In this document: piece after piece, positions 32,463 through 42,900 of the stretch
Numbering within the stretch: position 1 is the stretch's first letter
How the letters are laid out: each line of letters starts with the position of its first letter
From: Undaria pinnatifida
Lineage: Eukaryota > Sar > Phaeophyceae > Laminariales > Alariaceae
Direction: 5' to 3'
Assembly: GCA_012845835.1 (NCBI GenBank)
Contig: JABAKD010000017.1
Span: 5,456,651-5,520,650, forward strand
DNA: 64,000 nucleotides
Position numbers and translations under genes: made by a program
Notes under the pieces: generated by a model
What the model saw: only the letters and a program-made list of their open reading frames with translations
What the model was told of the DNA's origin: nothing
Database searches by the model: none

Positions 32463-35400
32463 TGTGTGTGTGTGTGTGTTCTTCACATTAAACCGTTCTT
32501 CTACTCGTCGACATCCAGCACACCCAGTGTCCGTACTGATTCTTCACCCTAGAAAGATCAGCTCTGTGGTCACAAGCCACGACACAGAGATAATGCATCG
32601 TAATGCATTCGACAACGCAATGTCATGCCCTAGTACTGGGTACGACAGGCACAACATACATACGTCAGCAACAGAAATACATTGGAAGAGAGAAATACGA
32701 AATAAACAAAACAAAAACAAAAACAAAAACAAAAAACAAAAAACAAAATAAGAAAACAAATAAAAACAAAGATAAAAATAAAACAAAAAATGAAACAAAC
32801 AAAATGAAGGGGAAATCAAAGAAACAACCCAACCGCAAAGGAGAGCCAAAGCTCGGAAAAAAAAAACATAATAAAATGAAATAAAATAAAGTAAAGTAAA
32901 ACCAAAATAAGATAATCCGAACACGAGCCAAAAACCTGGACACGCAAGGAGGGAACAAAGGGGAAAAAAATACCCCAGAGAAAGACGAAAAGTGCTATGT
33001 ACCTACTAGTCGGCCTGATACCTTGCTACCCTGTCTGCCATCTCCTTCCGGCCTTCGTCCACCGCGGTCTCCCTTCTATTCCTCCTGCTGCCCCCCCTGC
33101 CCCCATTCCCTTGGACGGCTTTCCTTCTACTCCTCCTGTTTCCCCCCCTCCCCCCTTTGTGTTCTTCTCATTAAACCAAAATACCTTGTAAAAGAGAGAA
33201 ACAACGAAAGAAACCAAGACAAAATAAATAAATAAATAAAAAGGGGAGCCAAAGCACGGGAGATAGAAACATACCCCGAGCATTAGCCAAAATGGACATG
33301 CAAGGGGGAAAGAAAGGGAAAAAATACCCCGGAAAAAAGAAACAAGTAGAAGAAGGAAGACTGGGAGGGCCAAATAAAACAGGCTCGTCACCTACCCACC
33401 ATGCAAGACTCCCTTCATAAGGATAAGAAGGGGAAAGAAAAAAAATAAAACAAAATAAAATAAATAAATTCACGGAAAAATCAAAGTACCAAGACATCAC
33501 ATTCCGAGCAGCCGCAGCAGTTGGCGGTACGAGTGGCATAGATAGAAAGGTTCCACCTACTAGTCGGCCTGGTACCTTGCTACCCTGTCTGCGGTCTCCT
33601 TCCTACTTTCATCTACCGCGGTTTCCCTTCTACTCCTCCTGTCCCCCCCCCTGCCCCCATACCCTTGGGCGGTGTTCCTTCTACCCCTCCTGCTGCCCCC
33701 CCTCCCCCCGTTCCCTTCGACACCACCCACGGCGGATGCGCGGCGCTGTCTACTCAGCTTTGCCTCATCCTCGTGCCACCTGCCCATGAACCGTTCAGCT
33801 GCTTCGAGGACCCCCCGGTACCACTTGCCCATCTTTTTTGCTGCAGTGGGCCACAGCGCGGTCCCAACTCCAAAAACTAAGGGGGAGTGTTCCGTTGATC
33901 CCTCGTTGGCTTTGAACACCCTAAGGTCCTCAGCTATGGCTCTAGGCCAAGTCTTAAGTTGTCCGCCTGGTTTCGGGTTCTCCCCACCAGCGATCGTCCC
34001 GAACATCAACCGACGGGGCAGTCGCCCCTTGTGTTGTCGCACCAGGGCCCCGGCAAAGAAGAGCCGCCGTTTACGGATGGTCGTTTCGATGCTCTCGCAT
34101 CGTGTCATCCTGAGGGCCTTCGCGTACGAGAGGGTGGTGTGGTCGGTGCGTAATCGGCGCTGGAAGCCAATGACTCGCAAAAGGACTTCGTGGTGGGCTG
34201 ATCGGAGCTTGGCGAAGTGGTCCGCATTGAGGGTCCACGTCACACACCCGTACAGCAGGGTCTCAATGACCTCGGCCTTCAGCATGCGGACTTTCAGACT
34301 AAGCGGGGCGGTCGTCCTGTCATACAATTCCGGGCCAAACCGTTTGAGGCATGCCCGCATGAGACGGATCCGTCGTTCGATTTCGAGCGAGAGGTCAGCG
34401 CTTTCGTGGATAATGCCGCCTAGGTATAAAAACTGGGTCGTCTGTTTATACCTCTGGCCTGATGCTTCGATCGCGAGCGGTGGGGCGAGGGATGTCTGGT
34501 CCGGTGTTCGTAGCAGCATCGTCTCTGTCTTCTTTTCCGATACCGTGAGGCCTGCTGCTTCGAAGACAGTCACGATGACTGTCATCATTTTAGCAAGGCC
34601 TTCCGCCGACTTCGAAACAATTCCTGCGTCATCTGCGTACAACATGCCCCACACAGCCCTTTGCACGCATGCCAACGGTTCCTCTTTTCCGACTGCACTG
34701 TCCTCTTCGAGGTGAACCAAATCCCTTACGATGCTTTCGTCTTTGCTGAAGCGTACCAGCACGACGTGTATCGCAGCAGCGAAGAACACGTTGAACAGTA
34801 ACGGTGATAGCACGCAGCCTTGCCGCAGCCCCTGGGTGACATTAAACCAATCCGAGTGCTCGCCGTCATCCGCACGCACGCGAGCCCGCATGCCTTCGTG
34901 GAAGTTGCGGATAACTGTAAGCATCTTGGTTGGTACGCCAAGGCGTGTGAGTACCTCCCACAACAGTTCCCGGTCGACAGAGTCGTACGCTTTCTGCAGA
35001 TCGATGAAGCACATGTACAGGGGGATTTTCCTCTGTCGTCCGAGCTCTTGCAACCGGCGCACGACAAACAGCATGTCGACCGTCGACCGTGCGGGACGGA
35101 AGCCGCACTGTTCTTCAGGAAGTATTTCCTCCGCCTCGCAGTAGTTGCTAAGGCGGGACGCAACGATTTTCAACAATATTTTGCCTGCGTGGGCAACAAG
35201 CGAGATCCCTCTGTAATTGTTGCAATCAGTTCGATCCTTTTTTTTGTGAAGGGTCTTGATGATAGCATCTTTCCATTGCTGGGGGACTTCGCCCGTTACC
35301 CACACGTTGACAAGGATATTGTGAAAACACTGGACGAAAGCGGGGTGGTCAAGTTTTAGTAGTTCGACCGGGAGACCGTCTGGTCCAACGGCTTTCCAAT

Positions 35401-37232
35401 TTGACATGCCCTTAATCGCATCCGTCATCTCGTCCATGGATGGTTCATCTCCAAGCGATAGTTTAAGCGGTCGCGGTGGCAAGAGGTCGATGATCGTGGG
35501 ATCGAGTTTCAGCGATTTCGTGTTCAAGAGTTTGTGGTAGTGCCCCGCCCATCGTTCACGAATTCGCGCTTGATCCCGCAACAACGTGCCATCCTCGTCC
35601 ATAATAAACTGCTCGCTCCTCGCTTTTGTACCTTGCAATCCCACCGTACTCTTCAGGTGCTTGTAGAACCCTCGTTGATCGTTACTCGCTAGGAGTCTCT
35701 CGGTTTCGGCGAGGTACTCTTCAAAGTACGCTTGTACTCCTGCGGCAACCACTTCCTGCAGATTCGCACACGCAGATCTCAATTTCTTCCACGCTACACT
35801 ATCTCGGGGGTTGGCACGCAAGAACTGTCTCGCATCCTCCCTCGCTGTCCATGCTACTCTGAAAGCGGCCGAAGTTTCGGCAGGCTCGCACCAACCATGC
35901 CGGCGGTGGCGACGTGGTGGAGGTGGCACCTCTTTCTCTACAGCATCGATGATAGTCGTGGTGAAAAACTCAACCATGCCAGACGTGTTACGGGGCTGGA
36001 TAGGTTGGTTGAGAGTGGAAACAACCCTCGCGATTACTCGTTGGCGACGCTTTCCGTCGGATAAAAAAAGCTGCCTGTCGAATTCTCGGCGTTTTGGGGG
36101 TTTCAGCATTTTTCTGTTGGACGAAAAGTGACCACTAAGTCGGACCTTGATGTACACAATGTTGTGGTCTGAATCGGCCTTAGCTGTTGGCGGAGGCTGT
36201 GGGATGACTTTAACATCATGTACTCTAGGTCGATGGGCTTGGCGGGTTAGGATGTAGTCTATCCTCTTACGGTCATTCGGGCTGGTGCCGTTGTACGTAT
36301 GCGATATCCCACCCTTGAGCGTGCTGAAAAATGTGTTGGTGAGAGCTAGCTTGCAATTGGTAGCGAACGACAAAAGTCGTTTGCCATTATCGCTACGAGC
36401 ATCTCGTCCGTATGCTCCAAGCACCCTACTTTCATCATCACCGCACCCTTCCATCCTCTGCCCAGTTCGCGCGTTAGCATCCATCAGTACAAACAAACAC
36501 TCTTTAGTGGGGATCTGTTCAACCAGGTCCTCCAGCTTTTGCCAGAAAATACCTTTCAGCTTGGTGTCTTTGGTACAATCAGTTGGGGCGTACGCAACGA
36601 CGAAATTAACAGCATCGCATCGACCATCCAACTCAAAGCGCATAGACATAAGCCGTTCGTCAATGAACTGCTGGGTGAACCTAGACTTACGGCATATTGA
36701 GTCCTTAACTGCTAGACCTACTCCGTACAGCCCTTGCCTCGCTGCTGTTTTTTCCTGACCTGAGCAAAAAACTTGGTATCCGGCTGCACTGAATCTCGTG
36801 TTGCCGGGCCGTCGAGTTTCCTGCAGGCCAATATGTAGTCCACTTGAGAGCCGTATGTAGATATACCCACTTTTGTTTCGCCCTATATCGTACTTTGAAG
36901 TATTTAGACCTGTACAGCAAGCGTAGCTCGTGGTTGACAAGTTTGCCAATGGTTGCCGTTCATCTCTCTCCCTCCTGGCCCATTTCGAGCGGCGTGGATG
37001 ACAAAAATCACGGAAACAAACAGACGCAAACCCGCCGTCCCTTCCTGGCGAGTACACTTTCGGTACTTGGACACTCGCGTGTAGGCCCGAATTTGGAGAT
37101 AGCGCTGCAGTAGTCTATACCCGCTACAATCGCAGGGAACGGGTGTGCTGTCGCAGGGCGCGCCGCTACAATTGTAACGATATAGGGCGAAACAAAAGTG
37201 GGTATATCTACATACGGCTCTCAAGTGGACTA
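32463..37232 (-). mobile_element. LINE family A, nearly complete copy inside the palindrome
   Basis: A 4.77-kb non-LTR retrotransposon on the minus strand. CATATG occurs at both edges (32457-32462 and 37233-37238), which fits a 6-bp target duplication within the symmetric centre of the foldback element. The 3' end is a CA run preceded by a long A/T-simple UTR. The 3' UTR repeats part of the ORF end: 32999-33140 resembles 33551-33690. The 5' edge carries a 57-bp inverted copy of its own endonuclease region (36838-36893 versus 37178-37234). Confidence 0.85.
33560..37057 (-). CDS. LINE ORF2: endonuclease and reverse transcriptase
   Basis: An open frame of about 1165 codons with no ATG start (GTG at 37057), consistent with slight 5' truncation. 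The first about 60 residues are probably not part of the original protein. Apurinic-type endonuclease: GLQETRR (77-83), VVAYAPTD (153-160), LMDANARTG (191-199), KRIDYIL (264-270), SDHNIV (296-301). Reverse transcriptase: [12 protein letters not shown] (556-567), CFIDLQKAYDSVD (683-695), [14 protein letters not shown] (742-755), [10 protein letters not shown] (805-814). The C-terminal third has KTETMLL, QFLYLGGIIHES, LLYGCVTWTLN and RKRRLFFAGALVR, shared with element B. The last about 50 residues are glycine- and arginine-rich. It nicks the target and copies its RNA there. All catalytic motifs are intact, so this frame could be active. Confidence 0.95.
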   Translation of the reverse strand: MYSPGRDGGFASVCFRDFCHPRRSKWARRERDERQPLANLSTTSYACCTGLNTSKYDIGRNKSGYIYIRLSSGLHIGLQETRRPGNTRFSAAGYQVFCSGQEKTAARQGLYGVGLAVKDSICRKSRFTQQFIDERLMSMRFELDGRCDAVNFVVAYAPTDCTKDTKLKGIFWQKLEDLVEQIPTKECLFVLMDANARTGQRMEGCGDDESRVLGAYGRDARSDNGKRLLSFATNCKLALTNTFFSTLKGGISHTYNGTSPNDRKRIDYILTRQAHRPRVHDVKVIPQPPPTAKADSDHNIVYIKVRLSGHFSSNRKMLKPPKRREFDRQLFLSDGKRRQRVIARVVSTLNQPIQPRNTSGMVEFFTTTIIDAVEKEVPPPPRRHRRHGWCEPAETSAAFRVAWTAREDARQFLRANPRDSVAWKKLRSACANLQEVVAAGVQAYFEEYLAETERLLASNDQRGFYKHLKSTVGLQGTKARSEQFIMDEDGTLLRDQARIRERWAGHYHKLLNTKSLKLDPTIIDLLPPRPLKLSLGDEPSMDEMTDAIKGMSNWKAVGPDGLPVELLKLDHPAFVQCFHNILVNVWVTGEVPQQWKDAIIKTLHKKKDRTDCNNYRGISLVAHAGKILLKIVASRLSNYCEAEEILPEEQCGFRPARSTVDMLFVVRRLQELGRQRKIPLYMCFIDLQKAYDSVDRELLWEVLTRLGVPTKMLTVIRNFHEGMRARVRADDGEHSDWFNVTQGLRQGCVLSPLLFNVFFAAAIHVVLVRFSKDESIVRDLVHLEEDSAVGKEEPLACVQRAVWGMLYADDAGIVSKSAEGLAKMMTVIVTVFEAAGLTVSEKKTETMLLRTPDQTSLAPPLAIEASGQRYKQTTQFLYLGGIIHESADLSLEIERRIRLMRACLKRFGPELYDRTTAPLSLKVRMLKAEVIETLLYGCVTWTLNADHFAKLRSAHHEVLLRVIGFQRRLRTDHTTLSYAKALRMTRCESIETTIRKRRLFFAGALVRQHKGRLPRRLMFGTIAGGENPKPGGQLKTWPRAIAEDLRVFKANEGSTEHSPLVFGVGTALWPTAAKKMGKWYRGVLEAAERFMGRWHEDEAKLSRQRRASAVGGVEGNGGRGGSRRGRRNTAQGYGGRGGDRRSRRETAVDESRKETADRVARYQAD

Positions 37233-37234
37233 CA
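36838..37234. repeat. 57-bp inverted repeat at the LINE 5' end
   Basis: CTCTCAAGTGGACTACATAT (plus strand, to 37237) mirrors the minus-strand coding sequence at 36838-36893 (KSGYIYIRLSSGL region). The inverted piece joins the CATATG target, as expected from twin priming or microhomology-guided end joining. Confidence 0.8.
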
Positions 37235-37856
37235 TATGAGATCTAGACTCTGGTCTACACAAACAGTAGTAGCAGCTACAGCAGAGTCTAGGTGTATTGG
37301 TAGTTTCGTAGTAGTGGTGAAATGTACTCTGTGCTGGACAACAACTGCTCAAACTGGACCACAAACGCAGTCACAGCCGTTGGTGCAGGAGATGATGTTG
37401 TGGTGCGGGCGGCCCATCGGCGCCTACGGCGCTCATGGTGCTTTTGGTGTACGTGTGGTGCGCGTGTGGTGTGGTGTGAGGCAGAGAGAGAGAGAGAGAG
37501 AGAGAATCCTGCGGCCCCAAAAGTTCGTCCGCATGCGCGTGCGTGTGGACGTATGCGTCCACGTCACCTGCGCGGTGTTGGCGAGAGGGCTGACATGGGT
37601 TGGTCGTTTGAGCGAACAGCCTAGCTTGCGGTGGCCAAAACAAGGTGCCGCCGGCGACCAAGCAAGGTGGCGTGGCGAGCGGAGTGGCCTCTGCAAGGTG
37701 CACCGTCCGACAAGGCGGCCTATGGAGGGTGCGATGCTATTTCGACCAATCATGTGGCTCTATTCAGCCTCAGGCGTCTTGCGTTTTGTGCCGTTCCAGC
37801 CTGCACCTTACTTTGACCATTTACCGACAAGGTGCACCTTGTTTTGGCCACTGCCC
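37233..37856 (-). repeat. Foldback arm, right
   Basis: Inverted partner of 31841-32462, starting CATATGAGATCTAGACTC and ending CTTGTTTTGGCCACTGCCC. It carries the AG run matching the TC run of the left arm. Confidence 0.9.
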
Positions 37857-37865
37857 TATTATTTT
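37857..37865 (+). repeat. Target site duplication, right, TATTATTTT
   Basis: Exact copy of 31832-31840. Confidence 0.85.
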
Positions 37866-37877
37866 CAGCTCGCGGAT

Positions 37878-38288
37878 TTACCGCGGGACATCACCACCAC
37901 CACCACCACCGTAGTATTGCGATGGACTCCTGGTGATATGAATTGAAGGTAGAGCTAGCAGGATGCTTGATTTCTTTGAACAGGTAGAGTAGGTAGATAT
38001 ACATGATGAATGCTGGCTTCCATAGTTAATTGGAAGAGCACACGTTGTCCTAATCAAGGTGTCCTGTAATACCAACGCGTGTTGAGAGCTTGGCATGGAA
38101 CCAGCGCGGAACTGGTTGGATAAAATGTGGCTTGACTCCCGAGTTGAGGAGAGTTGGGGAGTTTGACTCCGGAGTGAGGGAGTCATATCTTGGCTCATAT
38201 TTTGGGCCATGGAATATAATAATAGTTGAAGGCGATGCTCTTGCTTTTTTATTAGATTTATTTGAGGATGGTATTTTTGAGTTTGCAT
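37878..38288 (-). CDS. Unrecognised open frame, doubtful
   Basis: A 136-codon frame rich in serine, glutamine and leucine, beginning MQTQKYHPQINLIKKQ. No motif, signal peptide or splice context stands out. The CACCACCACC tract at 37892-37909 extends it artificially. The surrounding AT-rich DNA may hide exons, but I cannot support a gene. Confidence 0.15.
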   Translation of the reverse strand: MQTQKYHPQINLIKKQEHRLQLLLYSMAQNMSQDMTPSLRSQTPQLSSTRESSHILSNQFRAGSMPSSQHALVLQDTLIRTTCALPINYGSQHSSCISTYSTCSKKSSILLALPSIHITRSPSQYYGGGGGGDVPR

Positions 38289-38299
38289 TATTATTAGAC

Positions 38300-39104
38300 T
38301 AATCTAGGATCGAATGAGCATTATCATGACAGTCGTCACACGGGCAGGAGGGATGTAGGATTCACCATGTGCTCGTATCAATGTCCGATAATCAAGCTCG
38401 GGTCTGCATTGATCCTAATGGTTGCACGAATTTTCATTTTGCCTGAGGCATGTTGAGAACGAGAGTATCTAGCCCCATAATTTTGCTTGATCAAAGATTT
38501 GGAAGCACATAAACTTGGGGGAACGACATAGAAGCCATCCCACGGTAGGGTTGCAGCAGCAGATAGTCCCTGAGCTCCTCACACGAGGAACTCAACATCT
38601 CACCCGAAAAATGACTTCGAAGGCATTCGTTCGCACAACCCGACCAAGCTTCTATGCCTTAGTCCTGAAACAATACGATATGTACTCGGGAAATTACTTC
38701 GTTGACCGGCGGTTCCTCACACACATGAGGAACTCAATTGCCCGGGGTCTTCGTGGCGCGAAAAGTGCAACCCCTATCGTGGGATTACGCATTGATTGGT
38801 TGTTTTAAAGTTTTGTATAAGAAAATTTGATACCTGATATTTCTATCTTAGTTTCAGCATTAAATTGCTTGATCAAAGGCTTGGGAGTATAGACCTAATT
38901 AATTTGATAATATAATTTGAGGTGAAATATAGGTGGTTTCGTGGTAATCTTAGGTTTGACGCAATCGAGAGTTTTTCGTTCTGGTTTTACACGCGTATTG
39001 ATCCCACTGCACTCTTGATCGCACATATTCTCACCAGCCACTTCCGTTACGATTACTGCGGTTCAATTCCGCTAGCTACGGCCGCCGGCGTTGGATATCA
39101 ATAT
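38300..39104. other. Unassigned interval with a small inverted repeat
   Basis: CCCACGGTAGGGTTGCAGC (38538-38556) faces GTGCAACCCCTATCGTGGG (38767-38785). A MITE-like hairpin is possible; no coding signal. Confidence 0.4.
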
Positions 39105-39312
39105 TCGGGTTTATAGTTTCCGCGCACAGACTTTTTACCATCACCCTGTTGACCCTGATACCTACGCTGTAGTTGCAAGGGAAGTCGCCGACCTATATCC
39201 TTAATGAGGACACACAACCCGTAATACGCGCGATCGGAGTATCACACGCAGCTTGCAAATACGAGTCTCGACAAAATGTTCGATCTCACAGCTGGAAGTG
39301 TATTTATATTTT
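39105..39312 (-). repeat. R1 dispersed repeat, copy g
   Basis: Inverted R1 lacking its first part: GGGTTTATAGTTTCCGCGCA, GAAGTCGCCGACCTATATCC, TGTTCGATCTCACAGCTGGA. Confidence 0.8.
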
Positions 39313-40430
39313 TTTAATTATCATCTAGACTATATGATACGCAGCTACGATACTTAAAAAAAGCAAAACAGTGCTTGAGGAAACACAGTACAAATACCAG
39401 AAGGTACTGGTATTTAGGAGAGCGCGTATGTTATAGCACACGACAAGGACACTTGGTACTACTGCTAGTTGAACGAGTCTACTGCAGTAGTACAGCTAGA
39501 CGTTGCGCACCGCTGTCAGGGAGAACAAGAGCGAGTTATTGCCTTCATCCGAAGCGTGCAACTCGTACTCGGGGGGGTGGGGTAGGGCAAACTATTGCAT
39601 GTACCTCTATTCCGTGGCGGCAAGCTGCAGTAGTTGTAAGGTGTGGTGCAATGGGGCAGGCCGCTCGAATTGCTCGAGTGCAAAATAGCTGATAGGTTTC
39701 CAGCAGCGAAAATTTCGCGCAAGATGTTATGAAACTCGCGGGGATTTGTTCTAGGTGACAGAACGCTTTTAGCATCGCACTCCCAAATTACTTGGGCAAA
39801 GACACACTTGTAATTGGAATAGGAACGGTTTTAGTGTTGGAAAAGAAGAGGTAGAGACAAATATGGCACCAAACAGTATATGGGGGAGCACTTTCTTTGT
39901 TCGCGTGACATAGTAGTGCCCCACGAAGAGAGAGCACGCGGAAACAATATATCGACAAGCTGCCGCCGCAAAGCCTTGGGTAAGCTTCAGTCTCAACGTG
40001 TCGGTCATAAAGCAGAGGCCCGGAGGAGCCCGTGGTTCAACGCGTAGGATTTTAAAGGATAACCAAGGTCGCTACGTACTGGAAAAAAGAAACTATGTCG
40101 AACGGTAAAAGGTGAAACAAAAACAAACTACTCGAAAAATAAAATGGAAAAAAAAGTCAACATGCAAAGCGATGGAAGGCCAAAAGAGCATGTCTTGGGG
40201 AAAAAAGACCACCGGGAAAAGGTCGCGCAAGTTCAAGGTCGACACATTCCTGGCTGATGGACTCTAGTAGTGACAGCAGTGCTCCGAGTGTGGGATGCGT
40301 GGTTGGTCGGTGGTGGGAAGCGTGCCCCTCATGGGTTCCGGTGTCTTTGGTTGGTCTCTCCTCATGGCTCGCTGGCTCGCCTCAATGCTTATGCATTATT
40401 TCCCTAGATAGAATGCTAAGAGACAGACGT
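39313..40430. other. Unassigned interval
   Basis: No supported gene. GCGTAGGATTTTAAAGGATA near 40041 echoes a phrase near 12299. Confidence 0.4.
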
Positions 40431-40512
40431 AACAGGGTTAGGCAAGGTAGGGCAGGGTAGGGCAGGGCAGTGCAGGGTAGGGCACGGCAGGTAGTGCAGG
40501 GTTGTGAGATAG
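40431..40512 (+). repeat. AGGGCAGGGT-type minisatellite
   Basis: Short G-rich units (GGTAGGGCAGGGTAGGGCAG and variants) repeat for about 80 bp just upstream of the truncated LINE B. Confidence 0.75.
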
Positions 40513-40609
40513 GCGGCGTCCTGCATGTCCCATCACCGTCACCTACATTATTACTCGGCGTAAACAAGTACCGAGGGGCTGGTGTGCGACTGAGGAGACG
40601 AGAGCCGAG

Positions 40610-41195
40610 TTGAATGCACGATGGCAGGATAGAGAAGACGCGAGGAAACGGGTCCGTTCTGCTCCAAACGATCGTGGTCTACGGCAAGCCTTGAAGGCGA
40701 CCATCAAACAGCTGAAACGCACGCGGGCGGAAGCTGTTCGGAGGTTCTTCGAAGATTACGTTCGCCAACTCGAAGGGCGTATCCGAGAAGGTGATCATTT
40801 TGGCTTCTACAAACACCTCAAGGGGATGGATGTGGAAGGGAAGAGGACGTTTAACTCGCAGTACATCAAGGACGAGGAAGGTCGATTGCTGCGGGATAAC
40901 GTCCTCATCCGCGAGCGGTGGGTGAGGTGGTTTCACAAACTGCTCAACACCAAGTCGCCGACCCTTGATCCGAGCATTGTGGGCGAGCTTAAGCAGTGGC
41001 CCCCGTGCAGACCACTGGACGATGTCCCGTCTAGGTACGAAGTAGAGGAGGCGATCCGGGCGCTGGCGAACCGAAAGGCGGTAGGGCCCGATGGTCTCCC
41101 GGCCGAGCTCTTGAAGGTTTTGGCCGACGAAGGAGAACTCAACACCCTCGGAAACTTCCACGATATCATCGTCGCTGTGTGGAGGGGGGTGGCGT
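40610..41195 (+). pseudogene. LINE B ORF, upstream part before the frameshift
   Basis: Encodes RWQDREDARKRVRSAPND, HFGFYKHLKGMDVEG, RERWVRWFHKLLNTKSPT and [16 protein letters not shown], which align to residues about 403-570 of the family A protein. After AVWRG the frame is lost in a G run (GGAGGGGGGTGG, about 41181-41192) and ends in unrelated residues at 41332. The correct continuation is in the next frame. Confidence 0.8.
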
Positions 41196-42900
41196 ACCCC
41201 AACAATGGAAAGATGCTACGATTAAGGTGCTTCACAAGAAGAAAGATCGGACTGAGTGTGGCAATTATCGTGGCATCTCCCTCGTGGCTCACGCCGGTAA
41301 AGTACTCCTCAAAGTCATCGCGGGTCGCCTGAGTGACTATTGCGAACGCGAGAACATTCTGCCGGAGGAACAGTGTGGGTTCAGACCCCAACGCTCGACG
41401 GTGGACATGATGTTCGTAGTACGACGACTGCAGGAACTGGCGCGGAAGAAGGACACCCCCTTGTACATGTGCTTTATCGACCTCACCAAAGCATACGACT
41501 CCGTCGACCGAAGCCTTTTGTGGGATGTCCTTGCTCGTTTTGGCGTGCCATCGAGAATGCTCGCCGTCATCCGCCAATTCCACGACGGTATGCAAGCATG
41601 CGTGCGGCTGGATGATGGAGAGTGCTCGGATAAGTTCGACGTGGGGCAAGGTCTCAGGCAAGGATGCGTGCTCGCGCCACTGCTGTTCAACATGTTTTTC
41701 ACTGCGGTACTGCGTGTGGCCGAGAAACGCTTCCTCGCTGATGCAGCCATCACGGACAACATGGTGCAGCTTAAACGAAAGAAGGAAGGCGAGAAGGGCA
41801 CTTCACGCACAGGCAAAGTCGACGGACGGAGGGGGAAGGAGGGGGAGGGGGTGCAGAGATTGTGGGGTATGCTGTACGCGGACGATGCGGGCATCGTATC
41901 GCGATCATCAGAAGGTCTGGAGAGGATGATGACGACGATCGTGACTGCGTGTTCGTCGTTCGGGCTTACAGTATCCGAGGCAAAAACAGAGATAATGTGC
42001 CTGGAAACCAAAAGCGGGGGGAAGGTGTCCTTCACGATCAATGCAGCCGGCCAGGTTTACAAACAAACAATCCGGTTTGTATACTTGGGCGGGGCTATCA
42101 CCGCAGACAGAAACCTTAGCACTGAAATAACGCGGCGTCTTCAGAGGGCCTGGGCGTGTTTCCAGCGGTACAAGATGGAAATCTATGATCGCCCGGGTGT
42201 GCGTTTACGGTTGAAGGTGCGGTTGCTGAAAGCTGAGGTGGTCGAGACACTGCTGTACGGTTGCATGACGTGGAGCCCGAAAATGCCTGACTATGACAGG
42301 CTACGTCGGGTTCACCGCTCCATGCTCCTCCGAGGCCTTGGATGGCGGAAACGGAAGCGCGCCGACCACACCCTATCGTACGCCGACGCGCTTGCCCAGA
42401 CAGATTCCGAGAGCGTTGAGGTGATAGTGCGCAAACGGAGCATTTTGTTTGCGGGATTCGTGGCACGCATTGGGGAGGAGCGTCTGCCACAGAGGGTGAT
42501 GTTTGGGGAGTTTGTTGGGGGTAAAGGCTACTCAGGGGGGCAAGAGAAAGGCTGGATGGATCATCTGGAGGAGGATATGTCGGTTTTTGGAATGAAATTC
42601 GAAGGATGGCGAAAGGCTGCTCAGAAGGCTGGCAGATGGTTTCGAAGAGTAGAGGAGGGAGCCGAGTTGTTCATGCGAAATTGGCATGAAACGGAGAGAC
42701 GCAAAGCTGCAGAGCGACGCGCAAAGGCTGCGGCAGCGTTATCCACCGTTGGCATCTCTAAGCGGCCGGGGGGAGTGGGAAGGGGGGGGGGCGGGGAGGG
42801 GACTGGGGGAAGGGGGGAGGGGGGAGGGGGGGGAGGGGGGAGGGGGAAAGGGAGGAGGGGGGGAGGGGCGGAAGGGGGAGCGTCTTGCCCAAGAGACTGA
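41179..42900 (+). pseudogene. LINE B reverse transcriptase, downstream part
   Basis: Open for 573 codons. [18 protein letters not shown] (5-22), [13 protein letters not shown] (98-110), [14 protein letters not shown] (157-170), [10 protein letters not shown] (231-240), then [25 protein letters not shown] and [13 protein letters not shown]. The C-terminus is a glycine/arginine run coded by GGGGGA-type repeats (42770-42880). With the upstream part it would be a complete palm; the single homopolymer shift could be a real mutation or an assembly error. Confidence 0.85.
42770..42885 (+). repeat. G-rich low-complexity tract in LINE B ORF end
   Basis: Runs of three or more G separated by A occur many times, giving strong G-quadruplex potential on the coding strand and its RNA. 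Confidence 0.8.

Larger units (their letters stand above)
31841..37856. mobile_element. Mutator-like foldback element with a LINE at its centre
   Basis: Arms 31841-32462 and 37233-37856 are inverted copies of one another (about 620 bp, few differences), both starting GGGCAGTGGCCAAAACAAGG at the outer edge. TATTATTTT lies directly outside both ends (31832-31840 and 37857-37865), a perfect 9-bp duplication. Long arms plus a 9-bp duplication are the usual signature of Mutator-like elements; no transposase is inside. Without the LINE the arms would meet at CATATG and form an almost perfect 1.2-kb palindrome. Assignment to Mutator is inference from structure. Confidence 0.85.

Noticed and set aside
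33672..34715. A 347-codon open frame on the plus strand inside the LINE
   Set aside because: It is the antisense shadow of the reverse transcriptase ORF, which has all motifs on the minus strand.
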